Shown piece after piece: positions 39,906 to 49,310 of a stretch of 64,000 bases of DNA. Origin of the DNA: Saprospiraceae bacterium. Lineage in GTDB: Bacteria; Bacteroidota; Bacteroidia; Chitinophagales; Saprospiraceae. Within the stretch, counting starts at the first letter, position 1. Each line of letters opens with the position of its first letter. The notes below the pieces were generated by a model, which did no database searches, was not told the DNA's origin, and worked only from the letters and a program-made list of their open reading frames with translations. The position numbers and the translations under genes are program-made. Location: the NCBI GenBank assembly GCA_016715245.1, contig JADKAS010000001.1:186001-250000 (forward strand), given 5' to 3'.

Positions 39906-40928
39906 ATGAATGATCAAATTCTAAGGAGAAATATACTTATTAATAAAATAAGTTCATTGCAGGATTCAATTTCAAGGCAGGAAAAAGAAACCCTGATATT
40001 TGAACTATTTGACTACCAGTATGATTACAATACCCTGTATAAAGATTTTTGTCTTCGGTTAGGAAAAGACAAACCTAATGTTCATGAAGTTCCTGATATT
40101 CCTTTACTTCCTATTTCTTCTTTTAAACATCATGTGATAAAAACCGGTGACTGGATACCGGAAACGGTATTTAAAAGCAGTGGCACTATGCAAAAAATAA
40201 GATCAAACCACTTTATCCGTGATGTAAATTTTTACCACAACCATTCTCAGAAATTATGGGAAAATCACTTTGGGTCTGTTGATGATTATTGTTTTTTAGC
40301 ACTTTTGCCGGGATATACAGACAGAGGTGAATCATCACTTGTTTCTATGATACAGCGTTTTATATCAAAGACTGAAAGGTCCGGAAGTTCATTTGTTCAA
40401 GGAAAGGAATACGTTATTAAAGATATTATCAAAGCCAACACTAAAAAAAATATTAAAACTGTTTTATTCGGTGTTAGTTTTGCACTTCTTGAATTACTGG
40501 AAAAAAACATGGTCTCAGACAAAAACCTGATAGTAATGGAGACAGGGGGGATGAAAGGACTTAGAGAAGATATGACCAAGGAAGAATTATTGAAGATAAT
40601 TAAAAGAGGCTTCGGGACAGAACATGTATTTTCTGAATTTGGTATGACAGAATTATTGTCACAGGCTTATACCCGAGAGAATACATTTTTTACCATTCCA
40701 GATTGTATGGAGATTCGAATCAAACAACTTCAGGATCCTCTGGAAGAGGAGGTTGCCGGAAAACAGGGAATTCTCGGGTGTATTGATTTGGCAAATATTG
40801 ACACTTGTGGTTTTATTCTGACGGAAGATGCAGGATTGGTAAATGCAAATAACGAATTCCAGCTGACCGGAAGAATAGACAATGCAGATATAAGAGGCTG
40901 TAATTTATTAATGGCTGATTTAATGTAG
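39906..40928 (+). CDS. LuxE/PaaK-like acyl-protein synthetase family protein
   Basis: 340 residues related to the LuxE acyl-protein synthetase branch of adenylate-forming enzymes. Visible: DIPLLPISSFKHHVIKTG, VFKSSGTMQKIRSNHF (the S/T-G-rich phosphate-binding loop), LFGVSFALLELLE, ETGGMKGLREDMTKEEL, SEFGMTELLSQAY (Y/F-GMTE adenylation motif) and a C-terminal QLTGRIDNADIRGCNLL. It probably activates a carboxylic acid with ATP; the acyl acceptor is unknown. In Bacteroidota such genes often stand alone near polysaccharide or lipid genes. About 115 bases before glgC. Confidence 0.82.
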   Translation: MNDQILRRNILINKISSLQDSISRQEKETLIFELFDYQYDYNTLYKDFCLRLGKDKPNVHEVPDIPLLPISSFKHHVIKTGDWIPETVFKSSGTMQKIRSNHFIRDVNFYHNHSQKLWENHFGSVDDYCFLALLPGYTDRGESSLVSMIQRFISKTERSGSSFVQGKEYVIKDIIKANTKKNIKTVLFGVSFALLELLEKNMVSDKNLIVMETGGMKGLREDMTKEELLKIIKRGFGTEHVFSEFGMTELLSQAYTRENTFFTIPDCMEIRIKQLQDPLEEEVAGKQGILGCIDLANIDTCGFILTEDAGLVNANNEFQLTGRIDNADIRGCNLLMADLM

Positions 40929-41042
40929 TACCAATAAGGTAAAGTGAAAATTAATTTTTAGAAAATTTTACCAAAATCCATCCCAATTTTAAAATAAAAT
41001 TGGTAATATTGTCCATTATTTATCCTATAAAATCCAGATGAT

Positions 41043-42356
41043 ATGGCAGACATTGACAAATTCAACCCGTTAAATGTGATGAATCGATCAATTTGCCTTA
41101 TTCTTGGCGGTGGGGCAGGTTCCAGATTATATCCTCTCACTAAAGACAGGTCAAAACCTGCAGTGCCCATAGGTGGAAAATACAGGTTGATTGATATTCC
41201 TATTTCCAATTGCCTTAATTCGGGATTATTCAGAATATTTGTTTTGACCCAGTACAATTCCGCTTCTCTCAACAAACACGTAAAAAATACCTTCCACTTT
41301 GATCATTTTTCAAATGGTTTTGTGGATATTCTGGCTGCGGAACAAACGGCATTAAACATGAACTGGTTTCAGGGTACAGCAGATGCAGTAAGACAGTCTG
41401 TGAGAAACTTTGCCTATCACAATTTTGATCACATTCTGATTTTATCAGGTGACCAGCTTTACCAAATGGATTTCAGAGAAATGTTTGAAATTCATATGAA
41501 TAATAAGGCGGATGTAACAATTGCTACTATTCCAGTGGTAGCGGAGGATGCCACCTCTTTCGGGATCATGAAAGTCAATGCCGAAAATTCGATAGAAAAA
41601 TTTATTGAAAAACCTGCTGGTGATATTTTGAATGATTGGCAATCTGAGGTAAGTGATGAACTCAAAGCAAAGGGAAAAAACTATCTGGCTTCTATGGGGA
41701 TTTATATATTTAACAGAACGACGTTGCGGGATTTATTGAATGATAATCCTGATGCCGTAGATTTTGGTAAAGAACTGATTCCGAAGTCCATAGAAACCGG
41801 GTTGAAAGTCGTGAGCTATGCTTACGATGGGTACTGGACAGATATAGGAGATATTAAATCTTTTTTTGAAGCCAATCTCGCCCTCACCAAAGACATCCCG
41901 GAATTCAATTTGTTTGAAAATACAAACAGAATTTACACAAGACCTCGTTTATTACCACCGGCAAAGTTTTCCGGTGTAACTTTTACAAATTCTATAGTGG
42001 CCGAAGGAAGTATTATCAATGCTAAACTTGTTGAAAATTCAATACTGGGCATCCGTTCGAGAATCGGACTCGGAACCGTCATTAAAAACAGTTATATCAT
42101 GGGTAATGACTATTGGGAGACCCTTGAGTTTTTAGCTAGTAAATCAGATATTCCTATGGGAATAGGAAAAGATTGTTATATTGAAAATGCCATCATTGAC
42201 AAACATGCCAGGGTAGGAGACAATGTGCTCATAAGAGGACATCATAAGCTTAAGGACGAAGAACAAGAACATTACGTTATTAAAAAAGGTATCGTGGTTC
42301 TTAATAAAAATGCCATCATTCCGGATGGCAGTATTATTGGATACAAGGCGGGATAA
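41043..42356 (+). CDS. glgC: glucose-1-phosphate adenylyltransferase
   Basis: 437 residues of ADP-glucose pyrophosphorylase, the committed step of glycogen synthesis from glucose-1-phosphate and ATP. Motifs: LGGGAGSRLYPLTKDRSKPA (nucleotide loop), GGKYRLIDIPISNCLNSG, ILSGDQLYQMD (metal aspartate), IEKFIEKPAG, and YWTDIGDIKSFFEANLAL. The C-terminal left-handed beta-helix has hexapeptide-like repeats (SIVAEGSIINAKL, DKHARVGDNVLIRG). Complete and of normal length. No other glycogen genes adjoin. Confidence 0.96.
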   Translation: MADIDKFNPLNVMNRSICLILGGGAGSRLYPLTKDRSKPAVPIGGKYRLIDIPISNCLNSGLFRIFVLTQYNSASLNKHVKNTFHFDHFSNGFVDILAAEQTALNMNWFQGTADAVRQSVRNFAYHNFDHILILSGDQLYQMDFREMFEIHMNNKADVTIATIPVVAEDATSFGIMKVNAENSIEKFIEKPAGDILNDWQSEVSDELKAKGKNYLASMGIYIFNRTTLRDLLNDNPDAVDFGKELIPKSIETGLKVVSYAYDGYWTDIGDIKSFFEANLALTKDIPEFNLFENTNRIYTRPRLLPPAKFSGVTFTNSIVAEGSIINAKLVENSILGIRSRIGLGTVIKNSYIMGNDYWETLEFLASKSDIPMGIGKDCYIENAIIDKHARVGDNVLIRGHHKLKDEEQEHYVIKKGIVVLNKNAIIPDGSIIGYKAG

Positions 42357-42358
42357 TT

Positions 42359-43126
42359 TTATTTTTGATGAAAGCTCCAGTGGTGGCATATAATACTGCA
42401 GGCCATGGCAGCATTTAGTGATTCTGCCACTTTGTGATGGTCCCCTGCTATAGCAATTTTATGCGTAATGAATGGGAGGTTGTTTGCGTGTATGCCATGT
42501 CCTTCGTTACCGATGACTAATAAACCCTTTTCAGGAAGATTTTTAGTGAGGTGAAGTTTTGTGCCATCCATTAAAGCGCCCAAAACAACCATTCCTGGTG
42601 CCAATTCCACTAAATCTGACAAGGTTGATGTCATCAATCGGACATTACACAAACTGCCCATGGTGGACTGTACAACTTTGGGGTTAAAAAAGTCAGCAGA
42701 ATTGGGAGAACGCACTATATTTTTTATGCCAAACCAATCCGCTATTCTTATAATAGTACCCATATTTCCAGGATCCTGAATATCATCTAAATAAATGGTT
42801 TTTTCTTCTGGAAATGATACTAAAGTAACTGTGTTTTCCTTTTTTGACAAAACGGCAAGTATATTTGAAGGCGTTCTGAAAGAGGACATTTGTTCCATTT
42901 CCTGAAGTGATACCTTAACTAAAACTTTTAAATCACAGAAAGCGGACAACCTGTCTTTTACATGTTCATCAACAAAGTATATCACCTCAATTGGGAAATA
43001 CATGTTTTTTAAAAATTCTGTTACTGATTTTTCGCCTTCAGCCGTAAATTTTCCATATTTTTGCCTGAATTTTTGTTGTCCAAGCGATTTAACTAACTTA
43101 ATTTGTGTTTTACTTATTACATTCAC
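42359..43126 (-). CDS. SpoU/TrmH-family RNA 2'-O-methyltransferase
   Basis: About 255 residues if translation starts at the GTG at 43126 (VNVISKTQIKLVKSLGQ); the open frame reaches 43276 but that would overlap the divergent tamL start, and the extra part lacks homology-like sequence. The N-terminal part (FTAEGEKSVTEFL) is the substrate-binding domain; the C-terminal knotted SPOUT domain has IYLDDIQDPGNMGTIIRIAD, VIGNEGHGI and AESLNAAMACSII, the three SpoU motifs. It methylates a ribose in rRNA or tRNA; the exact target cannot be told. Convergent with glgC with only 2 bases between stops. Confidence 0.9.
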   Translation of the reverse strand: MNVISKTQIKLVKSLGQQKFRQKYGKFTAEGEKSVTEFLKNMYFPIEVIYFVDEHVKDRLSAFCDLKVLVKVSLQEMEQMSSFRTPSNILAVLSKKENTVTLVSFPEEKTIYLDDIQDPGNMGTIIRIADWFGIKNIVRSPNSADFFNPKVVQSTMGSLCNVRLMTSTLSDLVELAPGMVVLGALMDGTKLHLTKNLPEKGLLVIGNEGHGIHANNLPFITHKIAIAGDHHKVAESLNAAMACSIICHHWSFHQK

Positions 43127-43267
43127 TTTTTTAAGATTTTTAGAATCGATAAAAAAATCACTGAATGGATAATCCTGTTCACAATAAGGAAATTTTTGGT
43201 TTTCAGGTCCAAAACTACTTCCTTTTTTAATTTTAACAAGCCTGTTTAGTAAAATATAAAAATAGGA

Positions 43268-45736
43268 ATGAACCAAATAAATAAAAAAAACACTTCATAC
43301 AGGGGAATTTTACCTTCTTATGTGTGTTTTTTATTTGTTTTATTGTTGTTAAGTTCCTGTCAGACTTCCAGGTATCTTGGACCAAATGACAAACTTCTAA
43401 GAGAAAATAAAATTCTCTTCAAATCCAAAACAAATAATTCTGATCAAAAAATATTAGCTGGTGAGCTTGAGCAAATATTGATCCAGAAACCCAACGAAAG
43501 GATTTTGTATTTAATACCAAGAGAGTGGGTTTATCTCGTTAATGCTCAGAAAGGGGATACTACTTCATTAGATAAAGGATTGAGAAATATTGGTCAGAAG
43601 CCTGTATTCTATGATGAAAGTATTTCCAGCGCTACTTCGGAAGAAATGATGAAATTTTTAAGAAATGACAGGGGATATTTTGATGCAGAGGTGGATTATT
43701 CCATCGATGAAAAATCAGGTGTACGTTCGCATAAAAATTCTTTTGGAACCTATATATCTACGTATAATAAAGTTACCGTTAATTATATCATTGACCTCAA
43801 GGAGAGATACACCATTCATACAATAAATTACGTTTGTGCGGATACGGGTATCATGAAAATTATTCAGCAGAATCTGCAGTCAAGTCACGTAAAAAAAGGA
43901 GATTATTACAATTCAGGAAATTTTAATCTGGAAAAAAGCAGACTGACACTTGATCTGCAAAATCGTGGATATATAAATTTTAACACAAATTTTATAGATA
44001 TCGTTGCGGACAGCAATAAAACAACCAAAAGTATTGATTTCTGGTTTGAAATAGCGCCCCCTGCCAATGCTCAAAAACATCTTTCCTATAGAATTGGAGA
44101 GGTGGTTGTTTACCCGGACTTTTATAAAGAATTTGAACAAATTCCATACAAAACAAAAAAGGATACACTTGGGTTGGGTTTGTTGTTTCATGGCAAAAAA
44201 TCACTGGTAAAACCATCGGTACTACGAAAATCAATTTTCTTTCAGGAAGGGGAAAAATATACTTTTGAAAACAGACAAAAAACTTTTCGGAAACTGAATT
44301 CACTTACACCTTATCGTTTTGTGAATATTACGGCAAGTCCTAGAACAGATCAGGATTCCATTATCGATGTAAATATATATCTGACGCCGCAGGAAAAAAA
44401 ATATATCCTGGAAAGCGACCTCGAAGGATATTACAGTTCATTTGATGTATTTAATCTTTTGGGAATGTCGGTGTCCGGAAATCTTGTCAATCGGAATTTT
44501 TTAAAAGGAGCGGAAAATTTATCTGTCAGAGGTCAGTTTGGATTTGGTTTAAACATCGGAAGAGGAGAAAATAATCAAAGGGTGTTCAATTTACAATCAA
44601 GAAATATTTCATTGAATTCAAATCTTCAGTTTCCATCTCATGTTGACTTTTTGGGTTTGAGCAAATTTGTTAACAGGGTAGGGTTGATTCCGGATAGATT
44701 TTTTAATAATTTTGATTCTGAGGCGAAAACAAACATTTCCCTTGGTTTTACTTCACTTAAATTTTTTAATTTTTATGGCTTTAACTCCTTAAATGCAGCA
44801 TTTGGTTATGAATATACTTCTCCAAAAGGACATAGATATATTTTCAGACCTATGGGTATCAATTTTGACCAGTATTCTATTTTGGATACGACAGAGTTTT
44901 TAAACCTCCCTATTATTTTTTTACAGTTCAGGGATGTTTTGGGTACAGGCTTTTTTTTCAGGGATTTTACTCATATTTATAACGGGGTTAAAAATAAAAA
45001 AGGACGTTCTTTTGTTCTCATCAACAAACTGGAATTTTCAGGACTAGAGGTTGACCTTTTTAATCGTTTGTATAATGTGGTTACAAATTCAAATAAAGAT
45101 TGGAAGATATCTTTGCCAAATGATAAAAAAATTGACTTTGCAAAATATATTAAATACGAGTTTGATTTTCGCTACCATATGGAGTTTTCCAAAAAACACT
45201 CTTTGGCCTTTCGGTTTAATTCAGGAGTAGCCATACCTTTCAACAAAGATAGGGTAGTTCCTTTTATCAAACAATATGGTCTGGGTGGTCCCAATAGTCT
45301 TCGGGCATGGAATATAAGGCAGGTAGGACCCGGAGGTTACGTTGATCCATTGTACAAACTTGAGCCGCCATCTGACCTTAATATTTTTATACAGCAGGGC
45401 GACATGAAGATTGAAACCAATGTAGAATACAGGTTTAATATATTTCTTTTTCTGGATGGTGCTTTGTTTGTGGATGCAGGTAATGTCTGGAATCTGAAAG
45501 CGAGCAATGATTTGCCCAATGCCCATATAACAAGTGATTTTTTAGATCAGGTTGCTATTGCTGCAGGTTATGGAATTCGCCTCAATTTTGTTTTTTTTAA
45601 TATCCGGTTTGATACAGGATATAAAATCAGAAGTCCTTACCAGGACAAGGTATCTCAAAGGAATTGGTTTACCTGGAATGAGATATTAAATCAGGGTATT
45701 GGAAATATACAGGTAGGGGTAAACTTTCCTTTCTAA
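43268..45736 (+). CDS. tamL: TamL-type BamA-family outer-membrane assembly lipoprotein
   Basis: 822 residues. A lipoprotein signal (LLLLSSCQTSRYLG) with lipobox SSC distinguishes the Bacteroidota TamL from proteobacterial TamA. POTRA-like domains follow (about residues 150-360; SYRIGEVVVYPDF, VLRKSIFFQEGEKYTFEN), then a 16-strand Omp85 barrel with QYGLGGPNSLRAWNIRQVGP (the conserved lid-lock region) and a final strand IGNIQVGVNFPF. It should act with TamB in assembling outer-membrane proteins or moving lipids. TamB is not in the window. Complete. Confidence 0.88.
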   Translation: MNQINKKNTSYRGILPSYVCFLFVLLLLSSCQTSRYLGPNDKLLRENKILFKSKTNNSDQKILAGELEQILIQKPNERILYLIPREWVYLVNAQKGDTTSLDKGLRNIGQKPVFYDESISSATSEEMMKFLRNDRGYFDAEVDYSIDEKSGVRSHKNSFGTYISTYNKVTVNYIIDLKERYTIHTINYVCADTGIMKIIQQNLQSSHVKKGDYYNSGNFNLEKSRLTLDLQNRGYINFNTNFIDIVADSNKTTKSIDFWFEIAPPANAQKHLSYRIGEVVVYPDFYKEFEQIPYKTKKDTLGLGLLFHGKKSLVKPSVLRKSIFFQEGEKYTFENRQKTFRKLNSLTPYRFVNITASPRTDQDSIIDVNIYLTPQEKKYILESDLEGYYSSFDVFNLLGMSVSGNLVNRNFLKGAENLSVRGQFGFGLNIGRGENNQRVFNLQSRNISLNSNLQFPSHVDFLGLSKFVNRVGLIPDRFFNNFDSEAKTNISLGFTSLKFFNFYGFNSLNAAFGYEYTSPKGHRYIFRPMGINFDQYSILDTTEFLNLPIIFLQFRDVLGTGFFFRDFTHIYNGVKNKKGRSFVLINKLEFSGLEVDLFNRLYNVVTNSNKDWKISLPNDKKIDFAKYIKYEFDFRYHMEFSKKHSLAFRFNSGVAIPFNKDRVVPFIKQYGLGGPNSLRAWNIRQVGPGGYVDPLYKLEPPSDLNIFIQQGDMKIETNVEYRFNIFLFLDGALFVDAGNVWNLKASNDLPNAHITSDFLDQVAIAAGYGIRLNFVFFNIRFDTGYKIRSPYQDKVSQRNWFTWNEILNQGIGNIQVGVNFPF

Positions 45737-45745
45737 AAATTGGGC

Positions 45746-45777
45746 AAAAAAAAAGCCCGTGTAGACGAAACACGGGC
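45746..45777 (-). terminator. hairpin with A9/T9 tract, wrong way round for its neighbour
   Basis: An 8-bp perfect stem GCCCGTGT / ACACGGGC follows nine A on the + strand, so the T tract serves only reverse-strand transcription. The gene ending just before it is on the + strand, and no reverse-strand gene lies in 45778-46085, a stretch in which I see nothing else. On the + strand it may still act as a processing or weak stop signal. Confidence 0.55.
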
Positions 45778-46085
45778 ATTACTCAATTTAATAACCAAAA
45801 CTCATATATTATACTTATTTCAAATATCGTGCCAAAAATATTTTTATATTATTTAATATGACTATATTTAAATACAATTATAATTTGAAGAAAAAGTAGT
45901 CCGGTATGCTGATTTTAGTATAAGATATAGAATTTTTATAATAAATGGTACATATATGATTTTAGTCCGGGTTATTCTTGCATTGGTCAAAATTTTTATA
46001 TCAATTTATAGATTAGTATGTTGATTAGCCATTATGATGTTGAAAAAGTATTATTTTCGTGCTTCAAAATTAAAATTTTTTTCAC

Positions 46086-48205
46086 ATGACCAGATTGATT
46101 ATTGTAATTGCAACATTGCTGAGTTTGTTAATTTCGTGTAAAAACAAAGATATGTCTGATGCTCAAATAAAAACGGACAACCCACTATTGGGTGTTTTTG
46201 ATACACCCTATGGTGTTCCTCCATTTGATAAAATAAAGAACGACCATTATAAACCTGCCTTTGAGGCAGCCATGGAAGAACATAGAAAAGAAATCGATGT
46301 GATCGCAGATAATACAGCGGCACCTGACTTTGAAAATACCATTGAAGCCATGGATAAAGCCGGTTCCTTACTCATCAGGACATCTAATATATTTTATAAT
46401 TTATCCGGTGCACATACAAATGATACCATTAAAGCAATTGAAGAAGAAATGGCACCTGTTCTTGCAAAACACTATGATTATATTTCTTTGCATGAAAAAT
46501 TATTTTCCAGAGTTAAATCTATATATGACAATAAAACTTCATTAAGTCTTTCGGAGGAAGAAGAAAAATTGTTGAGTGATACGTATAAATCTTTTGTCAG
46601 AAACGGAGCATTGCTTAATAAAAAGGATAAGGAAACCATCTCTAAAATTAATGAAGAATTGTCCACCCTTACTGTAAAATTTGGGCAGAATGTAATGAAT
46701 GAAGTAAATAGTTTTGAATTGGTGGTTGATAAAAAAGAAGATTTAAAAGGACTGCCGGATGATGTTATTGCAGCAGCTGCCGAAACAGCAAAAACATCCG
46801 GGAAGGAGGGGAAATGGGTTTTTACTCTCCAAAACCCAAGTGTTATGCCATTTCTGCAGTACGCTGAAAACAGAGAATTAAGGTTTAAAATGTGGGATGC
46901 TTTCCGGAAAAAAGGACAGAATGGAAATGCCAATGACAATCGCGAAGCTATCAAAAAACTGGTGAATCTGAGAATGCAGCGGGCCAGATTATTAGGCTAT
47001 GAATCACATGCTCATTATGTCCTCGAAGAAAAAATGGCCAAAAATCCCGACACAGCCAATAATTTACTGAATCAGTTGTGGAACCCGGTGATGTCAAAAG
47101 CAAAACAGGAGGAAGCGGAAATAAATACCTATATCAAAAAGAAGGTGGCAAATTCAGTGCAGAACCCCAAGACTGGAGGTTTTATGCTGAAAAAATCAGA
47201 AAAGAGAAATATGATCTTGATGAAAATGAAGTCAAACAGTATTTTAAACTTGAAAACGTCCACCAGAGTGTTTTTGGAACGGTTGAAAAACTATGGGGTT
47301 TAAAATTTAAGGAAAGAAAAGATTTACCTACATATCATCCTGAAGCAACGGCTTATGAAGTTACAGAAGCTGACGGTAGTTTTATAGGAATATTGTATAT
47401 GGACTTTCACCCTCGGGAAAGTAAAAGGGGAGGGGCCTGGATGACCTCGTTTTCAGATCAGAAAATGGTGGATGGTAAAAGAGTTCCTCCGGTTATTTCA
47501 ATTGTTTGTAATTTCACTAAAGCAGTAGGTGACGCACCTGCTTTACTAACTTTTGATGAAGTTTCAACCTATTTTCACGAGTTTGGGCATGCATTACATG
47601 GGCTGTTGTCCAACACACGATACAATTCGCAGGCAGGAACCAATGTGCCCACTGATTTTGTAGAATTGCCATCCATGATTATGGAAAATTGGCCCAACCA
47701 GCCCGAAGTTTTGAAAATGTTTGCAAAGCACCACAAAACCGGAGAAGTTATTCCCACTGCCTTGATTGATAAAATTCAAAATGCGGCAAAATACGGACAG
47801 GGTTTTGCCAAGGGGGAATATCTTGCTTCATCCATTTTAGACCTTGATTATCATTCGATGACAAAAAACTGGGAGGGGGATCCTGTACAATTTGAAAAAG
47901 AAAAAATGACAAAAGCAGGATTAATTAGTAGTATCATTCCACGACATAGCAGTACCTATTTTAACCATATTTTTGCCGGCGGGTATTCTTCAGGATACTA
48001 CAGTTATGTCTGGTCTGAAGTTTTGGACAGTGATGCTTTTTCAGTATTTAAAGAAAAAGGAATTTTCGACAAGGAAACAGCCTCATCTTTCAGAAAAAAT
48101 ATTCTTGAAAAGGGTGGTACTGCAGAAGCCATGACACTCTATAAAAGATTTAGAGGAGGTGAACCAGATATTAAACCTTTGCTGAAAAGGACAGGATTAC
48201 AATAA
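46086..48205 (+). CDS. M3-family oligopeptidase (Dcp/OpdA type), split by one frameshift
   Basis: About 706 residues when joined, the family's usual length. A lipoprotein-type signal (IATLLSLLISC) suggests export to the envelope. N-terminal part: NPLLGVFDTPYGVPPFDKI, typical of Dcp/OpdA. The frame breaks at the A5 run near 47138: one more A gives INTYIKKEGGKFSAEPQDW and restores the domain. The zinc site is intact: YFHEFGHALHGLLS (HExxH), with the third ligand region LPSMIMENW, and the substrate-binding tail HIFAGGYSSGYYSYVWSEV. It would cut oligopeptides or C-terminal dipeptides. The preserved active site argues for a sequencing error rather than decay. Confidence 0.88.
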
Positions 48206-48276
48206 TATTGAATTTAGACGGCAGTTTCGGAGGTATTCAAAACTACTGATTTTAAAGAATTCACTTCACAGAATCG

Positions 48277-48284
48277 TATATTTG
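48277..48284 (+). promoter_or_regulatory. -7 promoter element before a leader hairpin
   Basis: TATATTTG matches TAnnTTTG and would start transcription near 48290, in front of the DMT transporter gene at 48333. The -33 TTTG is not clear. Confidence 0.45.
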
Positions 48285-48311
48285 CCCCGGATTGATAGTT
48301 CGGGGCTTTTT
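48284..48311 (+). terminator. hairpin plus T5 directly downstream of a promoter
   Basis: GCCCCGGA / TTCGGGGC (one G-T pair), 7-base loop, then five T. It may end the M3 peptidase message, but because it begins at the -7 box above it would also lie in the leader of the next gene. Confidence 0.6.
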
Positions 48312-48332
48312 AATTAATATACACTTATAATT

Positions 48333-49196
48333 TTGATCAGTAAACATAAATATTTTCCCTACGTGTTGGTTGCCCTGGCAACACTTTGTATAAGTATAAG
48401 TGGGCCGGCTGGCAGATATATGAACCTCGATCCTCCTTTTGTAATTTTTGTCAGGTGTGTGATAGGATTTGTGGTTTTAATGGGCATTCGGATTTTGACA
48501 GGTAAGGAATCTATACGTCTTCCTTTAAAGAATAAGACCATTATTTTTACAAGTGTTGTCATGTGCATCCACTGGGTTTTGTTTTTTTATTCTCTGAAAT
48601 ATTCTAATGTTGCCATTGCTGCCGTAAGTGTATTTACATACCCTTTACAGACTATTGTGATAGAATCAGTTATTCTGAAAAAAAGAATAAATTCTTTTTT
48701 TATCATTATGGGCTTATTGGTCTGTGTGGGTGTATTTTTTTTACATCCTGTTGAAGAAGTAAAAAACACATATGGTCTTGGAATTTTTCTGGGCTGTATT
48801 TCCGGTACCATGCTCGCAATAAGGAATATCTATTCAAAAGTATTGCTTTTGAAGTATTCGTCCAACTCAACTTATCTCTCACAGGTTTTTATTACCTGTA
48901 TACTGCTCATACCCTTTTCAGGAAGAGAGTCATTAGACGCCGTTATAGAAAATATTTTACCTCTTTTGTTATTGGGAATAGTTACCACCACCATTGGACA
49001 TTTGTTGATGATGAAGAGTTTTTCTTATTTTTCAGCCAGTGAAGTCGGTTTATTAATCAGTGGTCAACCTGTTTTTGCAATAATAATGGCTTACTTCCTT
49101 TTAGGTGAAGAACCTACATGGAAAGTTATCATAGGCGCAGGTATTGTGCTGTTTGCCGTTTTTTCTACATTTTTAAAGTTGAATAAACAGAAATAA
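48333..49196 (+). CDS. EamA/DMT-family transporter
   Basis: 287 residues with ten predicted helices in two repeated EamA halves. The first half has ISISGPAGRYMNLDPPFVIF and the conserved FVRCVIGFVVLMGI; the second carries ALLLLGIVTTTIGHLLMMKS, then VFAIIMAYFLLGEEPTWKV, the family's closing pattern. Such inner-membrane proteins export metabolites or amino acids; substrate unknown. The start is uncertain: no ATG is placed well, and I use TTG at 48333 because ISKHKYFPYVLVALATL begins the first helix. Complete otherwise. Confidence 0.85.
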   Translation: MISKHKYFPYVLVALATLCISISGPAGRYMNLDPPFVIFVRCVIGFVVLMGIRILTGKESIRLPLKNKTIIFTSVVMCIHWVLFFYSLKYSNVAIAAVSVFTYPLQTIVIESVILKKRINSFFIIMGLLVCVGVFFLHPVEEVKNTYGLGIFLGCISGTMLAIRNIYSKVLLLKYSSNSTYLSQVFITCILLIPFSGRESLDAVIENILPLLLLGIVTTTIGHLLMMKSFSYFSASEVGLLISGQPVFAIIMAYFLLGEEPTWKVIIGAGIVLFAVFSTFLKLNKQK

Positions 49197-49260
49197 AATT
49201 ATTACAAAAAGTTGCCGGTATAAGTACCCTTTTTTTGATCGTTTGAAAATATAATTGCTT

Positions 49261-49281
49261 AAATGCAACATTGTTGCATTT
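49261..49281. promoter_or_regulatory. operator 1 of the TonB-receptor promoter (Zur/Fur-like)
   Basis: AAATGCAAC-ATT-GTTGCATTT is a perfect inverted repeat with 9-bp arms, upstream of the -7 box. TGCAAC-N3-GTTGCA symmetry is of the Fur-family type; Zur is favoured because of the downstream genes, by inference. Confidence 0.7.
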
Positions 49282-49288
49282 ATTATAT

Positions 49289-49296
49289 TATATTTG
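49289..49296 (+). promoter_or_regulatory. -7 element of the TonB-receptor promoter
   Basis: TATATTTG matches TAnnTTTG and is bracketed by operator 1 upstream and operator 2, with which it shares its last two bases. Repressor bound to either site should block initiation. Confidence 0.65.
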
Positions 49297-49309
49297 CATC
49301 ATGGTTGCA
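49295..49309. promoter_or_regulatory. operator 2 of the TonB-receptor promoter
   Basis: TGCATC-ATG-GTTGCA repeats operator 1 with one arm mismatch. The centres (49271 and 49302) are 31 bp apart, about three helical turns. It ends one base before the ATG at 49311, so it overlaps the start of transcription. Confidence 0.55.
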
Positions 49310-49310
49310 T

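Noticed and set aside
43127..43276. N-terminal extension of the SpoU methyltransferase
   Set aside because: It would overlap the divergent tamL start and lacks the family's sequence pattern.
47078..47303. Two overlapping genes in the M3 peptidase
   Set aside because: The overlap is one frame's shadow; the sequence joins into a single peptidase with a one-base correction.
49263..49310. Upstream ATG for the TonB receptor
   Set aside because: It lies inside the operator and upstream of the -7 box, and the added residues do not form part of a signal peptide.
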